Assembly (NCBI GenBank): GCA_964354155.1
Contig: CAYGYG010000023.1
Coordinates: 1 to 42,657, forward strand
DNA length: 42,657 nt
From: CAYGYG01 sp964354155
GTDB lineage: Bacteria > Hydrothermota > Tepidihabitantia > SM23-42 > CAYGYG01
Direction of reading: 5' to 3'
Shown here: positions 8,301-14,870 of the stretch, one piece after another
Layout: each line of letters opens with the position of its first letter
How positions within the stretch are numbered: the stretch's first letter is position 1
Program-made: the position numbers and the translations under genes
The notes under the pieces: generated by a model
Told to the model about the DNA's origin: nothing
Databases searched by the model: none
Seen by the model: the letters and a program-made list of their open reading frames with translations, nothing else

Positions 8301-8751
8301 GAATTTCGCCCTTGAGGCAGGCGGACATGCCGATCAAGCCCTTGGCGTGCCGGCTGAGCAGCTCCCGATCAATCCTCGGTTTGTAGTAGAACCCGTCGAG
8401 ATAAGCCTGGGACAGCAATTTGATCAAGTTCTTGTAGCCATCGATATTCGTGGCCAGCAGAACCAGGTGGAATGAAGATTCGGGCACCCGGTGTTCAGCG
8501 AATTCGGCACGCCCCTTGGTCAGGCGCGAGCCCGGGGCAATGTAAGTCTCCGCACCGATAATCGGCTTGATGCCTGCCTTCTGGCACAGTTTGTAGAATT
8601 CAACCGCCCCGAACATACCGCCATGATCCGTCAGGGCCAGGGCATTCATTTTCATGCGTGCCGCCGCATCGACCAGCCATTCCAGCTTCATCGCACCATC
8701 GAGCAAGCTGTACTCGGAGTGGTTATGAAGATGGACGAAGGCCATGATCAC
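5344..8751 (-). CDS. dnaE: DNA polymerase III subunit alpha
   Basis: A 1135-residue replicative polymerase of the DnaE1 type (family C). The N-terminal PHP domain is intact, starting FVHLHNHSEYSLLDG with further metal ligands TDHGG and GAETY, so metal binding (and perhaps PHP proofreading) may be retained. The palm carries GPGRGSAVGS and the catalytic PDIDSDFGD at 406-414 (D407 and D409 as metal ligands). The third-Asp region KMDILGLRTL follows, then the fingers, a helix-hairpin-helix, and an OB-fold near residues 970-1060 (GGVIVSFRVKRDKKNKEY). Length matches DnaE1 (about 1150). ATG 8751 overlaps the preceding stop (ATGA), implying coupling with the small zinc-ribbon gene. The window contains no separate epsilon gene. 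Confidence 0.96.
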   Translation of the reverse strand: MIMAFVHLHNHSEYSLLDGAMKLEWLVDAAARMKMNALALTDHGGMFGAVEFYKLCQKAGIKPIIGAETYIAPGSRLTKGRAEFAEHRVPESSFHLVLLATNIDGYKNLIKLLSQAYLDGFYYKPRIDRELLSRHAKGLIGMSACLKGEIPYYLRTEQSEKARETLSTYLDILGRDNFYLELMRMGLREQVIVNRRLVELAQEFDVPVVATNDCHYLTREDSLAHDVLLCIQTKKALTDKERLKFETKQAYFRSPDEMARIFKDLPEAVTNTLLVSERCNLLLNLGGKELHLPNYPRPQDHATDFDYLKHLAREGLTKRFARPTPGLEGRLQSELEVIRNSGLAGYFLTVKEIVDFARTQGIPVGPGRGSAVGSLVLYCLSITDIDPTKYGLIFERFLNPDRVSMPDIDSDFGDTRRDEVISFIKQRYGEKNVSQVVTFGTMQAKAVIRDVGRVLSIPYAEVDRLAKVMPMNQTIRDAMEQESEFKKEVLKNQQFQKLVEIARRLEGLARHVSLHAAGVVITPTELTDFVPLYKSPDRGEVSTQYDMVSLEEIGLLKMDILGLRTLTVVEETLKKAGLARDKINIDDPDTYKLLQEGQTVGVFQLESRGMRDILTNLRPEAFRDLIAVIALYRPGPLGSANIPNLIKYKHNPSLIPHIHPILDDVMKETYGIILYQEQVMKIANVVAGFSMAEADTLRRAMGKKIPELMDAMKEKFIEGAKRRKFDGPLAEQIFEMMAPFAGYGFNKSHAAAYAQLAFETAFLKTHYPVEFMVASLNSEIDDTDRLGILIKEARQMQIEVIPPDINASGYEFTAETGNGRKIHYGLGAIKNVGRPASLEIVAERSKGPFKGFFDFASRVNQSRTARVVNRKCIESLIKAGGFDALSPNRVRLLQEIDSKDIKGEKQTDLFASTLPADIPDWPRLERIAKEKEVFGFYFSGHPLEKYANEYAGLKVTKIKELLANRTNRGSTTIGGVIVSFRVKRDKKNKEYALVLLEDFEGTIEAILFSDLYQRVASHIQKDALVLIKGRIDGSIEDKTMLRAEMLVPFSEARNYLRQAVIDLDAAQLDDAQYKRLQTLLVNNPGPAEIWLTMRDKNGKERTIRSRSFKILPSSEVLDKIKEVTGSNAIHLNGEI

Positions 8752-9053
8752 TCGTCAGCCGGCGGCAACGAGTCGGGGATTTTGATGTTCTCAAGACCGA
8801 GATTCAGCGGGTTGGCGCAGAAGATCTCCCGGCACCGCGGACATAGATAAAAATAGAATTCTTTGAATACTTCTTCTTCCAGAAGGCGTTCGGGGTAGGC
8901 CCTGATCTTCCTGAACTCTTCTTTGAGATCAACCTTCCTTGAGTCAAGATTGATCACGCCGTCAAAATCGGCGTAGACTTTTATGCTCAGCCGATAGCCG
9001 ACCTCGCCTTCACCAATAATTCGTCTGCAGCGATCGCAGGTATGTGCGGTCAT
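8748..9053 (-). CDS. Small zinc-ribbon protein coupled to dnaE
   Basis: A 101-residue protein of unknown function. Two CxxC pairs, CDRC (6-9) and CPRC (72-75), the latter followed by CANP, suggest a bound zinc ion that joins the two ends of the chain. The middle is rich in Glu, Lys and Arg with a predicted alpha-beta pattern (LSIKVYADFDGVINLD). It begins three bases after the T9SS cargo gene stop and its own stop overlaps the dnaE start, so it should be translated from the dnaE message. A role as a polymerase accessory or regulatory factor is only inferred from that coupling. Confidence 0.75.
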   Translation of the reverse strand: MTAHTCDRCRRIIGEGEVGYRLSIKVYADFDGVINLDSRKVDLKEEFRKIRAYPERLLEEEVFKEFYFYLCPRCREIFCANPLNLGLENIKIPDSLPPADE

Positions 9054-9056
9054 GAT

Positions 9057-10061
9057 CTAGTCAATGAACCGGATGGAAAGGACCTCCTGAGTATCCTCGG
9101 CCCTAAACTCAAAGAAATAGACCCCCGAAGCCAGGGCCTGGCGATGGAAGATACGGGCGCCATCGGGTAGGCGGCGCACCACCCGGCCGCAGGCATTATA
9201 AAGGGTCACGCGATAGTTGCGGCCGTCCCGTGCGGCAATTCTCAATGTCCGGCGGCACGGATTAGGCAAGAGGACAAGATTGCTTTTTGGGGCTGACGCC
9301 GGGGCAGACTCGCTCACGCCGACACGGTCGACGCTGGTCGAGTCACCGACCCGGACGGTCCATGGGGGAGAGGTCTCCGTGTAAGCAGCAATCCGGTTGT
9401 TACCATAATCACGCACCTGGAGCGAGTCGACACGGCCGATCGACAAAGCCATTTTGAAATATCCAATGTTGAGCGAGTCGTAGCCTTCAAGCACGTTGTT
9501 CTTTTCGCTCGTGTATACCCCAAACACTTCATTGCCGCGGTACGCCAGCACATGAAAGTTGTTGCAGGGTCGCGTACAGCCGGCATCATCGTAAACATGG
9601 CCCAAGAGCCATCCGCCCTGGCTAGTCATGTCCAGAATGTTGACCAGCGGCTTGACGGTCGGGTTGACGTTGCTTGATGCGCCGTAGAGCCGCAGCACAA
9701 TCTGGAGCGAATCATCAACCGCGGCCGGGGAATGCCGGGCATTCCGGCCGAAGGCCCAACCGCCGAGCGTCCCCGCCGAGTTGGTGCGGGCCAGCGGATG
9801 TTCGGCCCAGGCTGCGTTCTGGGAAAGCCAGACCCGACTTGCGCCGTTGTATGTGTACCCATAGTAGTTGTTGCCCCCGCCGGGCGGACGCAGCCTGATC
9901 TTCAGGTGGTAGGCCGTGTCCGGCCGAAGCCCGGTGAAACGATAATGAACCGTGTAAGCGGTCGAGTCCTGTCCGATATTTCGCGGGGCACCGTCGGCGC
10001 CCCCTTGTTGCGCCGAGACAATAACGATACTCAACAAGAATAGCAAAAACCCTGTTCTCAT
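9057..10061 (-). CDS. Secreted protein with Por-type (T9SS) C-terminal sorting domain
   Basis: A 334-residue exported protein. The start ATG 10061 is chosen over a longer frame because AGGAGG lies six bases upstream and a signal peptide (MRTGFLLFLLSIVIVSAQ) follows at once. The middle part is beta-rich with Gly, Asn and aromatic residues and no enzyme motif that I recognise. The last 75 residues (LLPNPCRRTLRI, YRVTLYNACGRVV, LASGVYFFEF) are a typical type A sorting domain, which directs passage through the type IX secretion system and surface attachment. A TTGACA-17-TATAAT promoter lies upstream. It ends 3 bp before the zinc-ribbon gene, so dnaE may partly share this promoter. Confidence 0.85.
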   Translation of the reverse strand: MRTGFLLFLLSIVIVSAQQGGADGAPRNIGQDSTAYTVHYRFTGLRPDTAYHLKIRLRPPGGGNNYYGYTYNGASRVWLSQNAAWAEHPLARTNSAGTLGGWAFGRNARHSPAAVDDSLQIVLRLYGASSNVNPTVKPLVNILDMTSQGGWLLGHVYDDAGCTRPCNNFHVLAYRGNEVFGVYTSEKNNVLEGYDSLNIGYFKMALSIGRVDSLQVRDYGNNRIAAYTETSPPWTVRVGDSTSVDRVGVSESAPASAPKSNLVLLPNPCRRTLRIAARDGRNYRVTLYNACGRVVRRLPDGARIFHRQALASGVYFFEFRAEDTQEVLSIRFID

Positions 10062-10110
10062 GAAAGCCTCCTGCAAAAGAACCGCAGCCGGGATTGAGAA
10101 AAAGTGTAGG

Positions 10111-10139
10111 ATTATAGCTTGAGAACGAGCGCTTGTCAA
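10111..10139 (-). promoter_or_regulatory. Promoter for T9SS cargo gene (and perhaps dnaE unit)
   Basis: On the minus strand: TTGACA (10139-10134), a 17-bp spacer, TATAAT (10116-10111). The start codon is at 10061, so the leader is about 45 nt and carries AGGAGG. Confidence 0.85.
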
Positions 10140-10188
10140 ACGGTTTTTGTTTTCATCCGCCCGGCGCACGCCGACGATGAGCTGCCTG

Positions 10189-10217
10189 TTGACAAATAGA
10201 TTCTTTCGGCATATATT
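10189..10217 (+). promoter_or_regulatory. Promoter giving a leaderless ybbR-tsaD mRNA
   Basis: TTGACA (10189-10194), a 17-bp spacer, TATATT (10212-10217). The GTG start codon follows only 5 nt later at 10223, where transcription would begin. No Shine-Dalgarno sequence fits in between. Confidence 0.85.
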
Positions 10218-10222
10218 TCAAC

Positions 10223-11137
10223 GTGCTCAAGGTTCTTCGCTGGGTGCTGCGTGATCTTCATTTGAAGATTATCGCGCTCATTGTTTCCTTCGCCTTCTGG
10301 ATCTATGTCTCGCTTGATCGCGCATACCAGGTGTCGCGGGAACTGCCGATCCGCATTAATAATCTCAAAGAAAGCTTGATCGTCACTTCGGAATTGCCGG
10401 CGGTCATGGTTACTTTCTCGGGCCGGGGCCGCGAGCTCCTCAAGCTGAAAATCCGGCAACCCTGGATCAGCCTCAATCTTGCTGAGGCTCGATTGGGGAA
10501 GTATGTGGCACCGATTTTGCCCGCAAGCATCGTGACTGAGGCAATGTCCTTGACGGTGGTCAAGACCTCGCTTGAAGAGGTCGAGCTGTTTGTGAGCGAA
10601 AAAGCGGAGAAGCTTATGGCGCCAACCGTCGTCACGCAGGGTTCCCCTAAAGCCGGGTTCACGCTGCGGGACGCATTGTCGCACGCCATAGTGAAAGTCG
10701 CCGGACCCAAAGATCGACTCCTGCACTTAAGACAGGTTCTGACCGAAGCGATTGATTTGAACAACCAGTCCGCGTCCTTTTCTCGCCTTGTCGCACTGGC
10801 GCCGCCGGCGCTCAGCAATATTTCTTTATCACCGTGTTCGGTCGACGTCGAGGTGGCCATCGAAGAGGAACTAGAGCGAGTTTTCACTGACGTGCCGATC
10901 CACGTCATCCTTCCGCCGGGTGCGGCGGCCCACATTGCCATGCGTTCGATTGATTCCCTGGTCATCAGCGGCCCTAAGAGCATCGTGAGCGCAGTAACCC
11001 TTCAGGATTTCTCGATCACGATCGATCTTCGGGGCAAGATCCGCGGTAGGTACTCGGTGCCGGCCGAGATTCGCCTTCCGAAATACCTAAGGCTCGTAGG
11101 CTCTAAACCCAAACTGTTTGATGTCTCGCTAAGATGA
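10223..11137 (+). CDS. YbbR-domain membrane-anchored protein (CdaR-like)
   Basis: A 304-residue protein with one N-terminal membrane helix (about residues 14-31, LKIIALIVSFAFWIYVS) followed by repeated beta-rich YbbR modules, for example VMVTFSGRGRELLKL, VKVAGPKDRLLHLRQV and LVISGPKSIVSAV. In Firmicutes such proteins (CdaR) bind and regulate the diadenylate cyclase CdaA. No cdaA is in this window, so that role is a family analogy only. Translation starts at GTG 10223 directly behind the promoter -10 box, with no ribosome site, so the mRNA is probably leaderless. The stop overlaps the tsaD start (ATGA). Confidence 0.82.
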   Translation: MLKVLRWVLRDLHLKIIALIVSFAFWIYVSLDRAYQVSRELPIRINNLKESLIVTSELPAVMVTFSGRGRELLKLKIRQPWISLNLAEARLGKYVAPILPASIVTEAMSLTVVKTSLEEVELFVSEKAEKLMAPTVVTQGSPKAGFTLRDALSHAIVKVAGPKDRLLHLRQVLTEAIDLNNQSASFSRLVALAPPALSNISLSPCSVDVEVAIEEELERVFTDVPIHVILPPGAAAHIAMRSIDSLVISGPKSIVSAVTLQDFSITIDLRGKIRGRYSVPAEIRLPKYLRLVGSKPKLFDVSLR

Positions 11138-12126
11138 TCGTCCTGGGAATCGAGACGTCTTGCGACGAAACTTCGGCGGGTCTTTTGCATGTCACCCGAA
11201 ACCAAAAAAAGGTCCTTGCCAACATCGCCGCAAGCCAGCTTGCCCATTCTAAGTTCGGCGGTGTCGTTCCCGAAATCGCCGCCCGGGCGCATATCCAGCT
11301 GGTCGTCCCGATCACGAAACTCGCGCTTGAGGTTGCGAAAAAGACCTTCCGTGACATCGACTTAGTCGCGGTTACCCGCGGGCCCGGATTGCTGGGGGCC
11401 CTGCTGGTCGGGCTTTCTTTTGCCAAAGCCATGTCCCTGGCTTGCCGTATCCCGTTCATCGGCGTCAACCATCTCGAAGGCCATCTCTTGTCAATCAACC
11501 TCGACCATCCCGACCTTGAATATCCCTATCTCTCCCTGATCATCTCGGGCGGCCATACCGAACTGACTTTAGTACGCAAGAAGTTCGGCTATCGAATCCT
11601 CGGTTCCACGCTTGATGATGCCTGCGGCGAAGCCTTCGACAAGGTCGCCAAGATGCTCAATCTGCCTTATCCCGGCGGGCCCTACGTTGAACAGCTTGCC
11701 CGGCAAGGGCGGGAGGAAGCGGTTGCGTTACCCGTCCCGAGAGTGGCTGGCTACGACTTTAGCTTCAGTGGTCTTAAGACCGCGGTTCTTCACTACACAA
11801 AGCAGCACCGCCGCTACCGCAAGCCGGATGTCTGCGCCCGGTTTCAGAGAGTTGTCGCCGATCATTTGCTGGAGAAGGTGGCGCGGGCGGCGCTCAAATT
11901 CAAATGCCGGAGCCTGGGCCTCACCGGCGGCGTTTCGGCCAATCAATATTTGAGAGAGCGCATGACCCGGGAGTTGGGCAGACTCGGAATCAAAGTCCTC
12001 GTGCCTTCGCTCGGACTCAGTACCGACAATGCCGCGATGATTGCTTACGCCGGCTATGAACGATTTCGGAAATTCGGCGCTTCGTCGCTGAACCTTCCCG
12101 CCTTTGCACGGTTTGAGGGGTTTTAG
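11134..12126 (+). CDS. tsaD: tRNA N6-adenosine threonylcarbamoyltransferase
   Basis: A 330-residue TsaD/Kae1 protein. It transfers the threonylcarbamoyl group from TC-AMP to A37 of ANN-decoding tRNAs, with TsaB and TsaE as partners (neither is in this window). Hallmarks: MIVLGIETSCDETS at the start, GGVVPEIAARAH, the metal site H113/H117 in NHLEGH, IISGGHTEL, the DDACGEAFDKVAK block, FSFSGLKTAV and the C-terminal STDNAAMIAYAG. Full length for the family. It is coupled to the YbbR gene by a 4-bp overlap and shares its leaderless promoter. Confidence 0.96.
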   Translation: MIVLGIETSCDETSAGLLHVTRNQKKVLANIAASQLAHSKFGGVVPEIAARAHIQLVVPITKLALEVAKKTFRDIDLVAVTRGPGLLGALLVGLSFAKAMSLACRIPFIGVNHLEGHLLSINLDHPDLEYPYLSLIISGGHTELTLVRKKFGYRILGSTLDDACGEAFDKVAKMLNLPYPGGPYVEQLARQGREEAVALPVPRVAGYDFSFSGLKTAVLHYTKQHRRYRKPDVCARFQRVVADHLLEKVARAALKFKCRSLGLTGGVSANQYLRERMTRELGRLGIKVLVPSLGLSTDNAAMIAYAGYERFRKFGASSLNLPAFARFEGF

Positions 12127-12168
12127 AGATCGTCAATTAGCCTGACGGCAGAGGGTCAAGAGGGGAGA

Positions 12169-12200
12169 GGCAAAAGTTTAAAAGTCAGGGGCTGTCCCCC
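12169..12200 (+). repeat. REP-like repeat copy 3 (solo)
   Basis: Identical over 32 bp to the repeat at the 3' end of the RAYT gene (1381-1412) and lacking a transposase beside it. The preceding GGGGAGAGGC resembles the transposase 3' coding end (GGGGAGAAGGC), so it may derive from that element's end. On the minus strand it encodes the GTAPDF tail and TAA stop of the GlgC-type gene. Confidence 0.9.
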
Positions 12201-13467
12201 GAGGGTTTATTGTTCCCCCGGCCGGCAGGATCTTCGTCTTGATATCTTTTTCGCCAACCTCAGGATAGATCAGGCAATTCTTGCCGATCTTCGCCCCTTC
12301 GGGGATGGCCGCGTTCTTGCCGACGAGCGTGATTCCGGTATCAAGATGGCTCGGAAAGTCCCTGTTCACCGCCTGATCCGGGCCAAGCCCAATCTGGCAA
12401 TTTTTTCCGACCCGGACGTTCTTGTCGAGAATCGTCCGTTCAACCCGGCTGCCTTCGGCAACGACACCGTCGTGGAAGAGGATCGAATCCCGGACACAGG
12501 CGCCCCGCCTTATTTCGACGCCGGGCGATAGTATTGAATCGATGACCGTCCCTTCAATCCGGCACCCGCGACAGATCAATGAATTTTCCACCCGTGACCT
12601 CATCCCAACATACGCTGAAGGCCGGTCCCCGGCTTGTCCCTTCTCCGCCAGGTTGGTTCGGACCTGCCAGCACGCCAGGGCAAGTCCTGACTCGGGCTTC
12701 AGAAGATCCATGTTGGCGTCCCAGTAGGCCTGAATCGTACCGACGTCGCGCCAGTATCCCTGAAAGACATGGCCGTAGACACGATTCATCATCATCATCT
12801 TGGGCAGCAAGTCTTTGGCAAAATCAGAACCACCGCCGGCCGCTATTTCCTTCAGGCGTTTGATAAGTATCGGGCCGTCAAAGACGTAGACGCCCATTGA
12901 AGCAAGATTGTTTTTCGGCACCCTGGGCTTCTCTTCAAACCTCGTGACCCGGCCGCTCTCGTCAACCTGCGCAATACCAAAACTGGAGGCCCTCTCCGCC
13001 GGCACTTCAATCAGGCCCACCGTGAGCTGCGCTTTCTTTTCAAGATGGGCCTCGATCATTTCATTATAGTCCATTTTGTAGATATGATCGCCGGACACGA
13101 TCAGCACAAGGTCGGGGCTGTAGTCATCGATGAAACGCAGGTTCTGATGGACCGCATCGGCCGTTCCTTTGTACCAATCCGATGCCCTTTCTCCGGTGTG
13201 GGGCGGCAGGATTTCGACGTTGCGCATCCGGCCGACAAAGTCCCAGGCTTCGCCATTCATGATGTGATTCATCAGAGAAAACGGTTTGTACTGAGTAAGA
13301 ATGCCGACCACCTCAATGTTGGAGTGCATCAGATTTGACAGGGTGAAATCGATCAGCCGGTACATCCCCCCGAAAGGGACCGCCGGTTTGGCCCGCAGCG
13401 ACGCCAGGATGTTGAGACGGGTACCGGTGCCGCCGGCCAGGAGCAGGGCGATTCTACTTTTTTTCAT
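12178..13467 (-). CDS. glgC: Glucose-1-phosphate adenylyltransferase (ADP-glucose pyrophosphorylase), catalytic-type copy
   Basis: A 429-residue nucleotidyltransferase that makes ADP-glucose for glycogen synthesis. The N-terminal domain has the full nucleotide loop AGGTGTRL (11-18) and RAKPAVPFGG, followed by SDWYKGTADAV and the metal/catalytic SGDHIYKMDY with D127. The C-terminal part (about 290-410) is a left-handed beta-helix of hexapeptide repeats, as in this family. It overlaps the end of the upstream paralogue by 14 bp, so the two are probably co-translated. The last residues GTAPDF and the stop are encoded by the REP-like repeat rather than by native sequence. Confidence 0.92.
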   Translation of the reverse strand: MKKSRIALLLAGGTGTRLNILASLRAKPAVPFGGMYRLIDFTLSNLMHSNIEVVGILTQYKPFSLMNHIMNGEAWDFVGRMRNVEILPPHTGERASDWYKGTADAVHQNLRFIDDYSPDLVLIVSGDHIYKMDYNEMIEAHLEKKAQLTVGLIEVPAERASSFGIAQVDESGRVTRFEEKPRVPKNNLASMGVYVFDGPILIKRLKEIAAGGGSDFAKDLLPKMMMMNRVYGHVFQGYWRDVGTIQAYWDANMDLLKPESGLALACWQVRTNLAEKGQAGDRPSAYVGMRSRVENSLICRGCRIEGTVIDSILSPGVEIRRGACVRDSILFHDGVVAEGSRVERTILDKNVRVGKNCQIGLGPDQAVNRDFPSHLDTGITLVGKNAAIPEGAKIGKNCLIYPEVGEKDIKTKILPAGGTINPRGTAPDF

Positions 13468-14725
13468 GATAGCTCGTCACTGACTCTCCCGAGTTGATGA
13501 CGCTCCGGGCAAAACATCCCTCTTTCACATCCGGATAGACCAGGCAGTTCTTGCCGATCGTGGTGCCTTCGGGAATTACCGCGGCCTTGCCGATCACGGT
13601 AAGTCCGCTCGCCAGGAGCAGGGGAAAGTCGAAATTGGGATCTGGGCCGCCCGTGCCGCACCTGGTTGCCTTTCCGAACTTCACGTCTTTGTCGCAGATC
13701 GTGCGCTCGATCAAGGCCCCCGGGCCAATCTGTGAATCATGCATCACGATCGAGTCGGTGACCGTGCTGCCCGGGCCAACGACAACGCCCGGCGACAGCA
13801 CCGAATTGATGACGGTTCCTCTTATGACACAGCCCTCACTGATGATTGAATTCTTCACACGCCCGCCATCGGTAATTATCCCGGGCGGACGGTCGGCCAA
13901 CAGGTTCCTTTCATAGAGGTTGGTTCGCACTTGCCAGCGGTCAAGGTCCAACCTGCCCTTCTTCAGCAGAAGCATGTTGGTTTCGTAGTAGGCATCCAGC
14001 GTTCTTGCATACTCCCAGAAGCCGCGGAACCGGAACCCGTAGACACGATGAAGGGCCATCGCCTTCGGGATTATGTCGCGACCAAATTCGTGAGACGTTT
14101 CGCGCACATTCTCCTGGAGAAGCTCAAAGAGGACTTCTTTCTTGAAAAGATAGATTGTCATCGACGCCCAGGGCGAGGCCTGCCGGGACGGTTTTTCCTG
14201 GTATTCGACCAGCCGCCCCCGGCGGTCAATTGTGCCCAGACCGAACTGAGACGAAGTCGGCAGGGAGACTTTGGTAAAAGCGACGGTCAGGTCGGCGTTA
14301 TTGTTCTGGTGGAAGTCGACCAGGCCGCCATAGTCGATGCGGCAGATGTGGTCGCCGGAGACAATCAGGACCAGATCCGCCTTGAGTTCGTTTATGTAGT
14401 TGGTATTCTGATAGACCGCATCGGCGGTACCTTTGTACCAATCCGACTCTTTCTCACCGCGGTATGGGGGGAGGATGCGGATGCCGCGCTTGCGTCCGGC
14501 AAAATCCCAGTGGTCACCCAGGCCGATGTGATTCATCAGCGAGTAGGGCCGGTACTGAGACAGAACCCCGACGCGCTCGATACCTGAGTGCATCATGTTG
14601 GACAGGGCAAAGTCGATGATCCGGTAGATGCCGCCAAAGGGCAGGGCTGACTTGGGCCGCTTGATGGTGAGTACGAGCAGCTCTCCAACCCGGCCTCCGG
14701 CCAGAACCATCCCGACAATCTTCAT
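13454..14725 (-). CDS. GlgC paralogue with altered nucleotide loop (possible regulatory subunit)
   Basis: A 423-residue protein alignable end to end with its neighbour: RPKSALPFGGIYRIIDF, SLMNHIGLGDHWDF, SDWYKGTADAVYQN, SGDHICRIDY (D125), then hexapeptide beta-helix repeats. The loop that is GGTGTRL in the partner reads GGRVGELLVL (10-19) here, losing the Thr-Arg pair normally used to bind the nucleotide phosphates. In heteromeric ADP-glucose pyrophosphorylases (Firmicutes GlgC/GlgD, plant small/large) one subunit is likewise modified and regulatory. That this pair works the same way is inference. First gene of the pair; its promoter places the -10 box 5 nt before ATG 14725, so the message is probably leaderless. 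Confidence 0.85.
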   Translation of the reverse strand: MKIVGMVLAGGRVGELLVLTIKRPKSALPFGGIYRIIDFALSNMMHSGIERVGVLSQYRPYSLMNHIGLGDHWDFAGRKRGIRILPPYRGEKESDWYKGTADAVYQNTNYINELKADLVLIVSGDHICRIDYGGLVDFHQNNNADLTVAFTKVSLPTSSQFGLGTIDRRGRLVEYQEKPSRQASPWASMTIYLFKKEVLFELLQENVRETSHEFGRDIIPKAMALHRVYGFRFRGFWEYARTLDAYYETNMLLLKKGRLDLDRWQVRTNLYERNLLADRPPGIITDGGRVKNSIISEGCVIRGTVINSVLSPGVVVGPGSTVTDSIVMHDSQIGPGALIERTICDKDVKFGKATRCGTGGPDPNFDFPLLLASGLTVIGKAAVIPEGTTIGKNCLVYPDVKEGCFARSVINSGESVTSYHEKK

Positions 14726-14730
14726 AACCC

Positions 14731-14759
14731 ATTATATGTGACCCTTCTGTCCCAGTCAA
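14731..14759 (-). promoter_or_regulatory. Promoter giving a leaderless glg-pair mRNA
   Basis: On the minus strand: TTGACT (14759-14754), a 17-bp spacer, TATAAT (14736-14731), then GGGTT and ATG at 14725. The start of transcription should fall on or next to the start codon. Confidence 0.82.
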
Positions 14760-14766
14760 GGACGGA

Positions 14767-14794
14767 GTAGGGACACGCCATGGCGTGTCCCTAC
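14767..14794. repeat. 28-bp perfect palindrome with GTAG end (REP-like)
   Basis: GTAGGGACACGCCA (14767-14780) is followed at once by its exact reverse complement (14781-14794). It lies between two divergent promoters, so it is unlikely to be a terminator. The GTAG end next to a long palindrome is the form of RAYT-recognised REP sequences, but the sequence differs from the repeat at 1381. Possibly a second REP family or an operator shared by the two flanking promoters. Confidence 0.75.
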
Positions 14795-14837
14795 CGATGT
14801 CAGAACCGGGGGCAGCGACTGTTGCTTTCGGCTCTTG

Positions 14838-14865
14838 TTGACAGGTGTTTTTTACCGACTATAAT
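14838..14865 (+). promoter_or_regulatory. Promoter giving a leaderless carbamate kinase mRNA
   Basis: TTGACA (14838-14843), a 16-bp spacer, TATAAT (14860-14865), then ATTTC and ATG at 14871. There is no room for a ribosome binding site. Confidence 0.87.
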
Positions 14866-14870
14866 ATTTC

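Noticed and set aside
1381..12200. The three repeat copies as a CRISPR array
   Set aside because: They are far apart, in mixed orientation and tied to a RAYT transposase; no spacer pattern and no cas genes.
14767..14794. Palindrome as an intrinsic terminator
   Set aside because: It has no T-run and lies between divergent promoters where no transcript ends.
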